Made by a program: the position numbers and the translations under genes | The notes under the pieces: generated by a model | Told to the model about the DNA's origin: nothing | Seen by the model: the letters and a program-made list of their open reading frames with translations, nothing else | The model's database searches: none | Shown: piece after piece, positions 6,862 to 15,177 of the stretch | Numbering within the stretch: the stretch's first letter is position 1 | Layout: each line of letters begins with the position of its first letter | DNA from: Gemmatimonadota bacterium | Lineage (GTDB): Bacteria; GCA-2686955 | Assembly: GCA_026991065.1 (NCBI GenBank) | Contig: JALXCG010000081.1 | Location: 1-24,843 of the forward strand | Direction: 5' to 3' | DNA length: 24,843 nt

Positions 6862-9800
6862 ATGAGTCGTCATCTTCCACGCCTTTGCGGCCTGCTCCTG
6901 GTCCTGGCCCTGCTTTCCTGCAGCAGCGGGCACGCGCAAGGGTTTGGCAAGAACAAGGTCCAATATGAGAATTGGACCTGGTACACCCTGTCAGCCGAAC
7001 ACTTCGACATCTACTTCTATGAAGGAGCAGAGGAGTTGGCCCGGTTCACCGCGGTCGAGTCGGAGCGTGCCCTCTCCCAGATTTCGCGCGATTTTCGTTA
7101 CGAAACGGAATCAGCGATCCCGCTCATAATCTACAAATCGCACAACGATTTTCAGACCACAAACGTGACTCCTGGTCTGCTTCCCGAAGGGGTGGGCGGA
7201 TTCACCGAATACCTGAAGCACCGCGTCGTCGTTCCATATGAAGGCGATTACAAGCAGTTTCGCCATGTTCTACATCATGAACTGATTCACGCGGTGATGT
7301 TCGACATGCTCTACGGCCGATCTCTCGCCAACCTGCTGGCCGGCCAACGCACCCTGCAGCTACCATTGTGGTTCAACGAGGGGCTGGCCGAATGGGGTTC
7401 GGAGGGTTGGGATACAAAGGCGGATATGTTCATCCGCGATGCCGTGATGAGCGGAACTCTGCCGCCTCTGGACTATCTCGGAGGCTACTTCGCCTACAAG
7501 GGCGGACAATCTGTTTTTCGCTTCCTCAGCAATCGATACGGAAGGGAAGAGGTGGGTGAACTGCTGGCCAATATTCGCTCCCTGCGAAAGCTGGAGCCGG
7601 CGCTGGAAAAAACCACCGGCATGGACCTGAAGGAACTGGACCGCAACTGGCAGAAAGCGATGCGGCGGGAGTACTGGCCAGAGATCGCCAATCGCGCCGA
7701 ACCCGAAGAGTTTGCGCGAAGGCTCACGGACCACCGGGAACTGGAGAACTACTACAACACCAGTCCCGCGATATCACCGGATGGCTCCCGTGTGGCTTTT
7801 CTCTCGGACCGCGAAATCTACGCCGACGTATTTCTTTTGTCGACGCTCGACAAGAAAATCCTCCGGCGTCTGGTCAAGGGCCAACGCAGCGGCAAATTCG
7901 AGGAGCTTCACTGGCTGCGCCCGGGGATCAGTTGGTCCCCAGAAGGGGATCAAGTCACACTGGCGGCCAAGGCCGGTGCCCATGACCACCTTTTCATCAT
8001 TCGTGCAAGCGATGGCAAGATCACCCGCGAGATCGACTTCGATCTCGATGGCCTTTTCAGTCCGGCGTGGTCTCCACAAGGCGACCGGATTGCGTTTGTC
8101 GGGCTTCACAACGGTGCTTCGGACATCTACTTCGTGGATCTCACCGATCAGAGCCTGCACCAAGTCACCGACGATCTCTTCAGTGACACCGATCCCAGCT
8201 GGTCTCCGGATGGAGAGACCATCGTCTTCATCAGCGAACGCCCGGGGGTCGTTGAGCCCGCCCTGGAGTCGGTTCACATGTGGCAACAAGACTATGCCCA
8301 CAGCAACATCTACACGATCCGAGCCGACGGCAGCGAAGCGCGAGCCATCACCGATGATCCATACGTCAAAGAGACACCGATCTTCAGCCCGGATGGAACC
8401 AGGCTCCTCTACACTTCAGACATCAGCGGTTGTTTCAACATCTACCAGCAGTCACTGGAGACCGGGGAACGCTGGCCGATTACCAACGTTCTTACCGGCG
8501 CATTCGATCTTTCAATCTCCCGCGACGGCAGCATGCTGGTCTTCGCCTCTCTCAGTGATGCCGGCTGGGACATCTTCGAACTCAGCAACCCCCTGGAAAT
8601 CCCGCCCGATTCGATCCAGGTTCCCGCAACCGCATTTCGCCTGGCCCATGCAGCCGCAGCGGAAGAGGTCGGGGCCGAACATGCCGAAGCGGTCGGCAAC
8701 GCGCCGGAAGACACGCTGAGTGCGGAATCCGCTGTTCCCAGCGACGCACCGGTGCCCAGCCCCACACCGGCTCTTTCGCCGCAGTTTTCGCGGTTCGTGT
8801 TTCATCGTGGAAACGTCGACAGGTTCGCCAAGAAAAACGATTCCGCATCCTCTTCCGCCGCTGCCGATTCAACAGAGAACGAAGCCACCGCCGATCTGCT
8901 TGCCGCAGCGAAAACGTCCAGCGACGCCCCCGACACTTTTTCGGTCCATCGCTACAAGCCCCATTTCTCCCCGGACCTGCTCTATGGGACCGCTGCCTAC
9001 AGCCAGTACTACGGCGTCGTCGGAGCCAGCCAGATCGCGCTCAGCGATGTTCTGGGCAACCATCAGATCTACTTGGCGACCAACCTCTACTTCAGCTTCT
9101 CCAACTCCGATTTCTACGCCGCTTACTACTATCTGCCGAATCGCAACGACTACGGCGTCTCGCTCTTTCACAACGCCTTTGTCTGGTACAGCGACGAGCC
9201 CGATTTCGTCTCGGACAAGCTCGCCGAAGATGGTCGCTACAGCTACATTCCCGGGGACTTCATCTTCTTTCGCGATCGCTACTATGGTGGCGGCTTCGCC
9301 TTGCGCCGACCACTCGATCGTTTTCATCGACTGGACCTGGATTTCAGCACTCTTTTCATCGACCGCGAGTTTCTGGACCTTCACGTTCAAGACCAGCACC
9401 GGCGCTCGGTCAATCTCGGCCTCTCCTACGTCACCGACACCACGCTCTGGGGCATCACCGGTCCCATGGGAGGAAGCGCCTCGCGGTTCAGCCTCACACT
9501 CAGCCCCGATCTGGGTAAGGACTACTTGAACTTTGCCACGCTGCAGGCGGACATTCGTCGCTATCACCTCATTGGCAAGGACTACGCCTTCGCCGGGCGC
9601 TTGGTCACCGGGGCTTCCTTCGGTAACAATCCGGAGCAGTTTTTCCTGGGCGGAATGTCTAACTGGCTCAATCTCGACTGGCGCGAAAGTTACCGCATAG
9701 AAAGCCTGGATGACCTGTACTTCTCTTCGTTTGTGACGCCGCTGCGAGGTGCGCGCTATTATGAGCAGATCGGGCGTAAGGTCGCCCTGGCGAACCTGGA

Positions 9801-10101
9801 GTTTCGCTTTCCACTCCTGCGCCACCTTCTCCTCGGTTTCCCCCTGCCGCTGGAGATCGGCAACATCCGCGGGGCTCTCTTCGTAGATGCCGGCAGCGCC
9901 TGGAACAGTAGCAGCGATTGGCAATTGACCCACCGCGACAGCGCCGGAAGACGGTCTCTTGATGACCTGCTCGTCGGTTACGGCGTGGGTGCGCGGTGGA
10001 ACCTGGGTTTCTTCGTTCTCATGCTCGATGTAGCCTGGAGAGATGATTTCGTGCGCCGCTCTCCACCACACTGGTATCTGACGCTGGGACCGGAGTTCTA
10101 A
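6862..10101 (+). CDS. Peptidase MA - PD40 repeat - Omp85-like barrel protein
   Basis: 1079 residues. Residues 1-26 are a signal sequence; LLSC at 17-20 also fits a lipobox. Residues about 35-270 are a gluzincin (peptidase MA-like) domain with HELIH at 139-143 and the third zinc ligand E173 in WFNEGLAEW, so the catalytic set is intact. Residues about 295-590 hold at least six TolB-like PD40 beta-propeller blades, with SPDG-type signatures near 303, 357, 403, 447, 507 and 552. An Ala/Ser-rich linker follows. Residues about 700-1079 are an Omp85/surface-antigen-like barrel ending in a terminal Phe (LTLGPEF), the usual barrel-insertion signal. I infer an outer-membrane protein with a periplasmic or surface protease. 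ATG 6862 has GGAG upstream and starts the signal peptide; an in-frame ATG at 6778 would add 28 polar residues. Confidence 0.85.
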   Translation: MSRHLPRLCGLLLVLALLSCSSGHAQGFGKNKVQYENWTWYTLSAEHFDIYFYEGAEELARFTAVESERALSQISRDFRYETESAIPLIIYKSHNDFQTTNVTPGLLPEGVGGFTEYLKHRVVVPYEGDYKQFRHVLHHELIHAVMFDMLYGRSLANLLAGQRTLQLPLWFNEGLAEWGSEGWDTKADMFIRDAVMSGTLPPLDYLGGYFAYKGGQSVFRFLSNRYGREEVGELLANIRSLRKLEPALEKTTGMDLKELDRNWQKAMRREYWPEIANRAEPEEFARRLTDHRELENYYNTSPAISPDGSRVAFLSDREIYADVFLLSTLDKKILRRLVKGQRSGKFEELHWLRPGISWSPEGDQVTLAAKAGAHDHLFIIRASDGKITREIDFDLDGLFSPAWSPQGDRIAFVGLHNGASDIYFVDLTDQSLHQVTDDLFSDTDPSWSPDGETIVFISERPGVVEPALESVHMWQQDYAHSNIYTIRADGSEARAITDDPYVKETPIFSPDGTRLLYTSDISGCFNIYQQSLETGERWPITNVLTGAFDLSISRDGSMLVFASLSDAGWDIFELSNPLEIPPDSIQVPATAFRLAHAAAAEEVGAEHAEAVGNAPEDTLSAESAVPSDAPVPSPTPALSPQFSRFVFHRGNVDRFAKKNDSASSSAAADSTENEATADLLAAAKTSSDAPDTFSVHRYKPHFSPDLLYGTAAYSQYYGVVGASQIALSDVLGNHQIYLATNLYFSFSNSDFYAAYYYLPNRNDYGVSLFHNAFVWYSDEPDFVSDKLAEDGRYSYIPGDFIFFRDRYYGGGFALRRPLDRFHRLDLDFSTLFIDREFLDLHVQDQHRRSVNLGLSYVTDTTLWGITGPMGGSASRFSLTLSPDLGKDYLNFATLQADIRRYHLIGKDYAFAGRLVTGASFGNNPEQFFLGGMSNWLNLDWRESYRIESLDDLYFSSFVTPLRGARYYEQIGRKVALANLEFRFPLLRHLLLGFPLPLEIGNIRGALFVDAGSAWNSSSDWQLTHRDSAGRRSLDDLLVGYGVGARWNLGFFVLMLDVAWRDDFVRRSPPHWYLTLGPEF

Positions 10102-10102
10102 A

Positions 10103-11386
10103 ATGCCACTCGTGCCGATTCGCAACCCTCTCCCCCGCTTGCTCGCGATGAGCGGCGCGATGCTCTTCCTCTGCGCTCCCTCCCTCGCTGCAAAACCAGA
10201 GCAACCCCCCACTCCGGTGTTCGAACTCTCTCTCTGCGCATCCCCCGCTCTTCCAGATGCCAAGGGTGGCGTCGACCTGTTCATTGGAGTATCTAACGAT
10301 CAACTGCACTTCGTGCGCCAACGCAATCGTTTCGTCGCCGAGTACTCGATCACAGTCGACATCTTGGATTCCGCCGGCACTCGCATCACAGGCAGAAGCT
10401 CCAGGCACCGCAAGACGGCCAAAGGATTCGATGCCACGACCGATCCCTCGCTGCGCGAGGTCACCCACGTTCACTTCGACCTGGAGAGCGGGCCCTATCG
10501 TGCGGTTGCACGCCTGCGCGACGAAGACCTCAAGCAGGAATCCAACCAGGCGCGCGACTTTGAGATCAGCAAGGTTGTTTCTCCGCGAATCGCGATCAGC
10601 GACCTGCTCCTGGTCGGGGAGCGAGCCGAAGCCGCGAGCGGCGAGTTTGACCGACTCCAGTCGCTCTATTTCAAAGCCAAGGCCGACTCCCGCCCAAGCA
10701 TCTTCGCCATTTTCCGCATTGTCGGCGCCCGGGATCCGATAGAGTGCCGCGCTCTCTTTCGGCGACCAACCGGGGAGGTTGCCCGCGACGTCCGCTTTCA
10801 ACTGCCGGCGGAGGACAAGTGGCACTTTGTAGAATTGAACACAGAAGAACTACCCGGCACTGTCTACGACGTTGAACTGCATGCTCAGTGCGCGGACACA
10901 CTCCAGGCAACCGCAACCAGAAAGCTCATGATTCGATCGGCCGGCTTATCGCCGCTCGTGGACAATCTCGATGACGCGATCGAACAGCTGCTCTACATCG
11001 CCGACTCCAAGACCCTCAAGGCCATGAAATCCGCACCAGACGACGCGAAGAAAGCGCTTTTCGACGCCTTCTGGAAAGAGCGCGACCCATCGCCCGGCAC
11101 GCGTGACAACGAGTTGATGAATGAGTACTACCGTCGCATCCACGAAGCGGACGAACGCTTCCGCTGCTACAAAGCCGGCTGGAAGACTGATCGTGGTTGG
11201 GTTTTCGTCACCTACGGCGAGCCCAACGAAGTGGAGCGCTACCCCTTTGAGTTAGACTCCCGTCCGTACGAAGTGTGGCGCTATTACCACCCGGATCGGC
11301 GCTTCCTCTTCGTGGACCGAAATGGCTTCGGGGACTACGACCTGGTGGAGAGTTCCGGCGGCAACTTCGATTTCGGAGTCGATTGA
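10103..11386 (+). CDS. GWxTD-domain exported protein
   Basis: 427 residues, starting one base after the previous stop, so co-transcribed with the peptidase-barrel gene. Residues 1-31 form a signal peptide ending in SLAA. The middle is beta-rich, with two Ig-like halves. The C-terminal region from about residue 285 to the end is a GWxTD domain: helices around LYIADSKTLKAMKSAPDD and KKALFDAFWKERDPSPGT, then the signature GWKTD at 359-363 followed by RGWVFVTYGEPNEVERYP. GWxTD domains occur in exported proteins of several Gram-negative phyla, and their function is not established. Pairing with an Omp85-type barrel protein suggests a cell-envelope role. Confidence 0.88.
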   Translation: MPLVPIRNPLPRLLAMSGAMLFLCAPSLAAKPEQPPTPVFELSLCASPALPDAKGGVDLFIGVSNDQLHFVRQRNRFVAEYSITVDILDSAGTRITGRSSRHRKTAKGFDATTDPSLREVTHVHFDLESGPYRAVARLRDEDLKQESNQARDFEISKVVSPRIAISDLLLVGERAEAASGEFDRLQSLYFKAKADSRPSIFAIFRIVGARDPIECRALFRRPTGEVARDVRFQLPAEDKWHFVELNTEELPGTVYDVELHAQCADTLQATATRKLMIRSAGLSPLVDNLDDAIEQLLYIADSKTLKAMKSAPDDAKKALFDAFWKERDPSPGTRDNELMNEYYRRIHEADERFRCYKAGWKTDRGWVFVTYGEPNEVERYPFELDSRPYEVWRYYHPDRRFLFVDRNGFGDYDLVESSGGNFDFGVD

Positions 11387-11410
11387 CAGCCGTTCTCGCA
11401 AGAAAAGAGA

Positions 11411-11441
11411 GGGCCGGCCGCACCCTCAGTGCAACCGGCCC
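11411..11441. terminator. Hairpin between convergent genes
   Basis: GGGCCGG (11411-11417) and CCGGCCC (11435-11441) form a seven-bp GC-only stem around a 17-base loop. It sits in the 91-base gap where the GWxTD gene and dnaK converge, so it could end both transcripts. No T-run on either side. Confidence 0.4.
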
Positions 11442-11477
11442 ACCATCGCTCGCAAACGCTCCGCGCAATGAGCGCGA

Positions 11478-13412
11478 TTACTTCTCGTCAACCACCTCGA
11501 AGTCGGCGTCTACCGCACCGTCACCGCTGGCACCCGCCGCGGCCGATGCTGCATCGGCGCCTGGTGATGCCGCGCCCCCGGCCGCTGCCGCCGGGTCACC
11601 GCCCGGAGGCGGCGGACTCTGTGCATAGAGCTTCCCGGCGATCGCATGCAGAGCCTGCTCAAGCTCGGAACCGGCAGCCCGAATCGCAGAGATATCGTCC
11701 CCGGCGATTACCGAGCGCACCTTTTCCACTGCGCTCTCGACCCGCTGCTTCTCATCCGCTTCGAGTTTGTCCGCATTCTCCTTGATCAACCGTTCAGCCT
11801 GATACGCCTTCTGATCCTCTTCGTTGCGCGCATCAATCAACTCGCGCTTGATGCGATCCTCCTCGGCATTCATTTCGGCGTCTTGCACCATCCGTTTGAT
11901 GTCTTCTTCGGACAATCCACCGGAAGCCTGGATCTTGATCGATTGCTCCTTGCCGGTCGCCTTGTCCTTCGCCGAAACATGGAGAATCCCGTTGGCATCA
12001 ATGTCAAAAGTCACTTCGATCTGCGGCATGCCACGGGGCGCCGGCGGAATCCCGGTCAGTTGGAACCGGCCGATGGTCTTGTTGTCACTCGCCATCTTCC
12101 GCTCACCCTGCAGAACATGGATCTCGACCGTATCCTGATTGTCCGCGGCGGTGGAAAAGATCTGGCTCTTCTTCGACGGAATCGTGCTGTTCCGCTCGAT
12201 CAGAGGTGTGGAAACACCACCAAGAGTCTCAATGCCAAGCGTCAGCGGTGTCACGTCAAGAAGCAGAACATCCTTCACGTCACCACCCAGGACCCCAGCC
12301 TGGATTGCCGCCCCCAAGGCGACCACTTCATCGGGATTCACACCCTTGTGCGGCTCCCGACCAAAGAATTCCTTGACGAGCTGCTGAATCCGCGGAATCC
12401 GGGTCGATCCGCCCACCAGAATCACTTCGTCAATGTCACCGGGCTTCAGTCCGGCATCGGCCAAAGCCTGTCGGCATGGAGCCAGTGTGCGCTGGAAAAG
12501 CTCATCTTCGAGCGCCTCAAACTTCGCCCGCGTCAGAGTCTTGACCAAGTGCTTCGGCCCAGTGGCGTCCGCCGTGATGAAGGGAAGATTGATCTCAGTC
12601 TGACCGGCACTCGACAATTCGCACTTGGCCTTTTCCGCAGCCTCCTTGAGTCGCTGCAGAGCCATCGGGTCCGCCGAAATGTCGACTCCCTCGTCTTTCT
12701 TGAACTCACTGACCAGCCAATCGATGATCACCTGATCAAAGTCATCACCGCCAAGGTGAGTATCACCATTGGTAGCCTTGACCTCGGTCACACCACCGCC
12801 CAAATCGAGGATGGAGATATCGAAAGTCCCGCCGCCAAGATCGAAGACCGCAACGGTTTCGTCCCTGTCCTTACCCAATCCATAGGCAAGCGCCGCGGCC
12901 GTGGGCTCGTTGATGATGCGCTTGACTTCGAGCCCCGCAATCCGCCCAGCATCCTTGGTGGCCTGACGTTGACTGTCGTTGAAATAGGCGGGAACCGTTA
13001 TCACCGCCTCAGTCACCGTCTCGCCCAGATACTCTTCTGCGTCTTTCTTGAGCTTCTGCAGGACCTGCGCGCTGATCTCGGGAGGGGCGAGCAGCTTGTC
13101 GCCAATCTTAACTCGAGCGTCGCCCGTCGGTCCGGCGGCAACCTCGTAAGGCACCTCGGACACCTCGGTCGCGATCTCACTCTTCTTTCTACCCATGAAG
13201 CGCTTGATCGAATAAACAGTTCGCGCGGCGTTGGTAATTGCCTGCCGTTTCGCGACCTGTCCAACGAGCACTTCGCCATCTTTCGTATATGCAACCACCG
13301 AAGGAGTTGTTCGCGCCCCCTCGGAGTTCGAAATCACAGTCGGCTCACCGCCCTCCATGACGGCGATGACCGAATTGGTTGTCCCCAGGTCGATACCGAC
13401 GATTTTTGCCAT
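11478..13412 (-). CDS. dnaK: Hsp70 chaperone DnaK
   Basis: 644 residues, full length for DnaK. The start ATG 13412 gives the canonical [13 protein letters not shown] and has GAGG upstream. The actin-like ATPase domain shows [17 protein letters not shown], the adenosine motif [19 protein letters not shown] and [11 protein letters not shown]. The substrate-binding domain shows [17 protein letters not shown] and the lid region; the tail is Ala/Gly-rich and ends [10 protein letters not shown]. DnaK folds and refolds cytosolic proteins in an ATP cycle driven by DnaJ and GrpE; neither partner is in this window. It follows two propeller genes in the same direction, but a 283-base gap with its own promoter elements argues for separate control. 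The gap has a sigma-54 element and two palindromes; no CIRCE (TTAGCACTC) or HAIR repeat is visible. Confidence 0.98.
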   Translation of the reverse strand: MAKIVGIDLGTTNSVIAVMEGGEPTVISNSEGARTTPSVVAYTKDGEVLVGQVAKRQAITNAARTVYSIKRFMGRKKSEIATEVSEVPYEVAAGPTGDARVKIGDKLLAPPEISAQVLQKLKKDAEEYLGETVTEAVITVPAYFNDSQRQATKDAGRIAGLEVKRIINEPTAAALAYGLGKDRDETVAVFDLGGGTFDISILDLGGGVTEVKATNGDTHLGGDDFDQVIIDWLVSEFKKDEGVDISADPMALQRLKEAAEKAKCELSSAGQTEINLPFITADATGPKHLVKTLTRAKFEALEDELFQRTLAPCRQALADAGLKPGDIDEVILVGGSTRIPRIQQLVKEFFGREPHKGVNPDEVVALGAAIQAGVLGGDVKDVLLLDVTPLTLGIETLGGVSTPLIERNSTIPSKKSQIFSTAADNQDTVEIHVLQGERKMASDNKTIGRFQLTGIPPAPRGMPQIEVTFDIDANGILHVSAKDKATGKEQSIKIQASGGLSEEDIKRMVQDAEMNAEEDRIKRELIDARNEEDQKAYQAERLIKENADKLEADEKQRVESAVEKVRSVIAGDDISAIRAAGSELEQALHAIAGKLYAQSPPPPGGDPAAAAGGAASPGADAASAAAGASGDGAVDADFEVVDEK

Positions 13413-13476
13413 GGGTCGTTTACCTCGTGTTCTGTCTGCGGTTTTGGATTCTTGAATGATCGGCCACGCCCATGTT

Positions 13477-13494
13477 AAGCAATATGCGTGCCAA
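13477..13494 (-). promoter_or_regulatory. Sigma-54 (-24/-12) promoter of dnaK
   Basis: On the minus strand the bases read TTGGCACGCATATTGCTT, which fits the sigma-54 consensus TGGCACG-N4-TTGCW with the required ten bases between GG and GC. Transcription should start about 12 bases past the GC, near 13466, leaving a leader of about 53 bases before the ATG. Sigma-54 promoters need an ATP-driven enhancer-binding protein. Confidence 0.75.
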
Positions 13495-13583
13495 TCCATC
13501 CGCCACCGGCTATCGCGCATAACACGTTACGTGACAGTGTTTCCCACGCCTTCCGAAAGAGCACGCCAGGTGCTGACACAGAC

Positions 13584-13615
13584 TGCCATGTTGGCAGACA
13601 TGCGCCACGTTGGCG
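13584..13615. promoter_or_regulatory. Tandem palindromes, likely activator sites for dnaK
   Basis: TGCCATGTTGGCA (13584-13596) and CGCCACGTTGGCG (13603-13615) are both perfect five-bp palindromes around a three-base centre and share the form YGCCA-YGT-TGGCR. Their centres are 19 bp apart. They lie about 124 and 143 bp upstream of the predicted sigma-54 start, the normal range for enhancer-binding protein sites. A lone CGCCA at 13564-13568 may be a degenerate third site. They could also be ordinary repressor sites. Confidence 0.55.
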
Positions 13616-13695
13616 GGCAGGCCCTCCTCACCGAAGACTTCATCTCCCGCCCCCCGAGAGCCGGACTGCTCCCGGGGATCCGTCACATCTTTGGA

Positions 13696-15177
13696 TCAGG
13701 GGTCAAGCCTATAGCCCAAAGTGAACGTCTCGGAATCTGAATACAGCGGCTCGCCACTGTCCGGGTCGGTCATCACACCGTGGATCGAATAGGCTCCGAG
13801 TGGATTCTCTCGGCCAAACACAATCGTGAGTGACTCCTCGTTCTCATCACTCGCTCCCGGGAGGAAGCGGCCGTATTCGCGCACACCATCCACAACAACC
13901 CGATCGGGCCCCTCGACCCACACGCGCAGATCCACCGAGTAATCCAGATAGGAGTTGTTGAAAATGCGGCTTGAAACCGTCAGCGTGTCGCCCCTTGAGT
14001 AGTAGGTCGTGTCGGGAGCCACAACAATTCCGCCCCCTCCGTCATCCTTCACCCACGACGACCAGTCGATGGTGCTGTAAATCGACCCATCCGCGCCGAT
14101 GGTGATCGGCCCATGAAAGATCCCCTGCGCAATCACGTATTTCAGGTTGCCGTCCGGATAGTAGGAGGAGATTGTAGCGGTCAAGGCTCCGGCATAGATG
14201 ATGTCATTGTCATCAATGGTCGGAGGCGCTTCGATGGGACCATTCATGTCCTCGCTCCAAAGAAGCGTGCCGGTCGCCTTGTCCAGAACATAGAGATTGA
14301 AATCGGTCGAACCAACAGCAATGACATCCTGTCCCACCGCCAGGCCGCGAACGAATTCTCCGCCCAACGGGGTCCACCACAATGTTCCCTGCCGGGGGTC
14401 AATCGCTTCAACCGAGCCGCCCTGGGTGGCCACGTAAATCGTGCCGTCTTCCTCCACCGCCGGACTGGCGCTGACCCCGCTGCCGTCAGACATGGCGAGC
14501 GTTTCCAGTACCGCCCCGTTGCGCCCCACGCGCACCAGCGCCCGGGCCGGATCCAAGGTTGCAACCAGAATGCTGCCGTCGATCTCCAGGCTCGGTGTGG
14601 TTCGTGGCGTCGGTGCACCGATGTCCGCGCTCCAGTACTTGACACCGCTCTCGTCCAGGCAGTGCAGAATCCCGGAACTGGATAGCACGTACACCCGACC
14701 ATCATCGGAGATCACCGCATCCGATTCAAAAGCCTCGCCGGGAGCCACATAGACCCACTGCAATCCACCAAGAACTTCGTCAACCGCGTGAACCGTGCCA
14801 TCGACGACCGGCACAATCACCAGGCCGTCTTCAGTGATCGCAGGCGTCGCCATCGTCGATGATCCGAGTTCATGGGTCCACAGAAACACGCCGTCATGAC
14901 GCGTGGCGTAGATGGTTCCGGTGTCGGAGGTAAAGATCATCTCACCATAGGCCCCTGTCACCGCAGCAGCCTTGTAAGCAGTCCCCAGCAGATGATGGCG
15001 CCAGCGATACCGCCCGGGAGAATCGTCTCCGAGAAAAGGCGAACGAAATGTGTGCCGGGCGTTCTGCCCCCACATCGGCCAAGCCGCTCCCAACGGACGC
15101 GCCTGAACCATCGAGGGGGAGATGATGCTCAGAACCCCCGCGAATAACCATGCCCTCTTGCCATTGGATGTTTTCAC
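13696..15177 (-). CDS. PQQ-like beta-propeller exported protein, second of a tandem pair
   Basis: 493 residues, GTG start at 15177 overlapping the stop of the upstream gene (GTGA), with AGGAGA upstream. A signal peptide (about 1-26) precedes WPMWGQNARHT, the WxMxG-type entry motif of PQQ-like repeat proteins. About seven blades follow, recognisable as repeated G-x-I/V-Y-x-x-x-x-x-G-x-L/V-x-A-x-D and LxW units such as GTIYATRHDGVFLWTHEL and GGLQWVYVAPGE. The last 110 residues (from about VVAPDTTYYSRGDTLTV) are an Ig-like domain. I see no features of a quinoprotein dehydrogenase active site, so it is probably a binding or scaffold protein outside the cytoplasm. Close paralogue of its upstream neighbour, probably from tandem duplication. 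dnaK follows 283 bases downstream. Confidence 0.8.
   Translation of the reverse strand: MKTSNGKRAWLFAGVLSIISPSMVQARPLGAAWPMWGQNARHTFRSPFLGDDSPGRYRWRHHLLGTAYKAAAVTGAYGEMIFTSDTGTIYATRHDGVFLWTHELGSSTMATPAITEDGLVIVPVVDGTVHAVDEVLGGLQWVYVAPGEAFESDAVISDDGRVYVLSSSGILHCLDESGVKYWSADIGAPTPRTTPSLEIDGSILVATLDPARALVRVGRNGAVLETLAMSDGSGVSASPAVEEDGTIYVATQGGSVEAIDPRQGTLWWTPLGGEFVRGLAVGQDVIAVGSTDFNLYVLDKATGTLLWSEDMNGPIEAPPTIDDNDIIYAGALTATISSYYPDGNLKYVIAQGIFHGPITIGADGSIYSTIDWSSWVKDDGGGGIVVAPDTTYYSRGDTLTVSSRIFNNSYLDYSVDLRVWVEGPDRVVVDGVREYGRFLPGASDENEESLTIVFGRENPLGAYSIHGVMTDPDSGEPLYSDSETFTLGYRLDP

Noticed and set aside
7712-8719. 335-codon plus-strand frame inside the peptidase-barrel gene
   Set aside because: Ser/Arg/Thr-rich shifted-frame reading of the PD40 repeats; no evidence for a second product.
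8869-10284. 471-codon open frame on the minus strand opposite the peptidase-barrel gene
   Set aside because: Its translation is a low-complexity V/G/E pattern expected from the opposite strand; no start context and no motif.
11646-13478. 610-codon open frame on the plus strand opposite dnaK
   Set aside because: It is the mirror of a highly conserved gene; its translation has no domain or signal features, and long antisense frames are common in GC-rich dnaK.
13523-13533. CACGT-T-ACGTG palindrome upstream of the sigma-54 element
   Set aside because: Short, single copy and unlike the two matched palindromes; could be chance.
13413-13695. CIRCE or HAIR heat-shock operator before dnaK
   Set aside because: I looked for TTAGCACTC-N9-GAGTGCTAA and CTTGAGT-N7-ACTCAAG and found neither.
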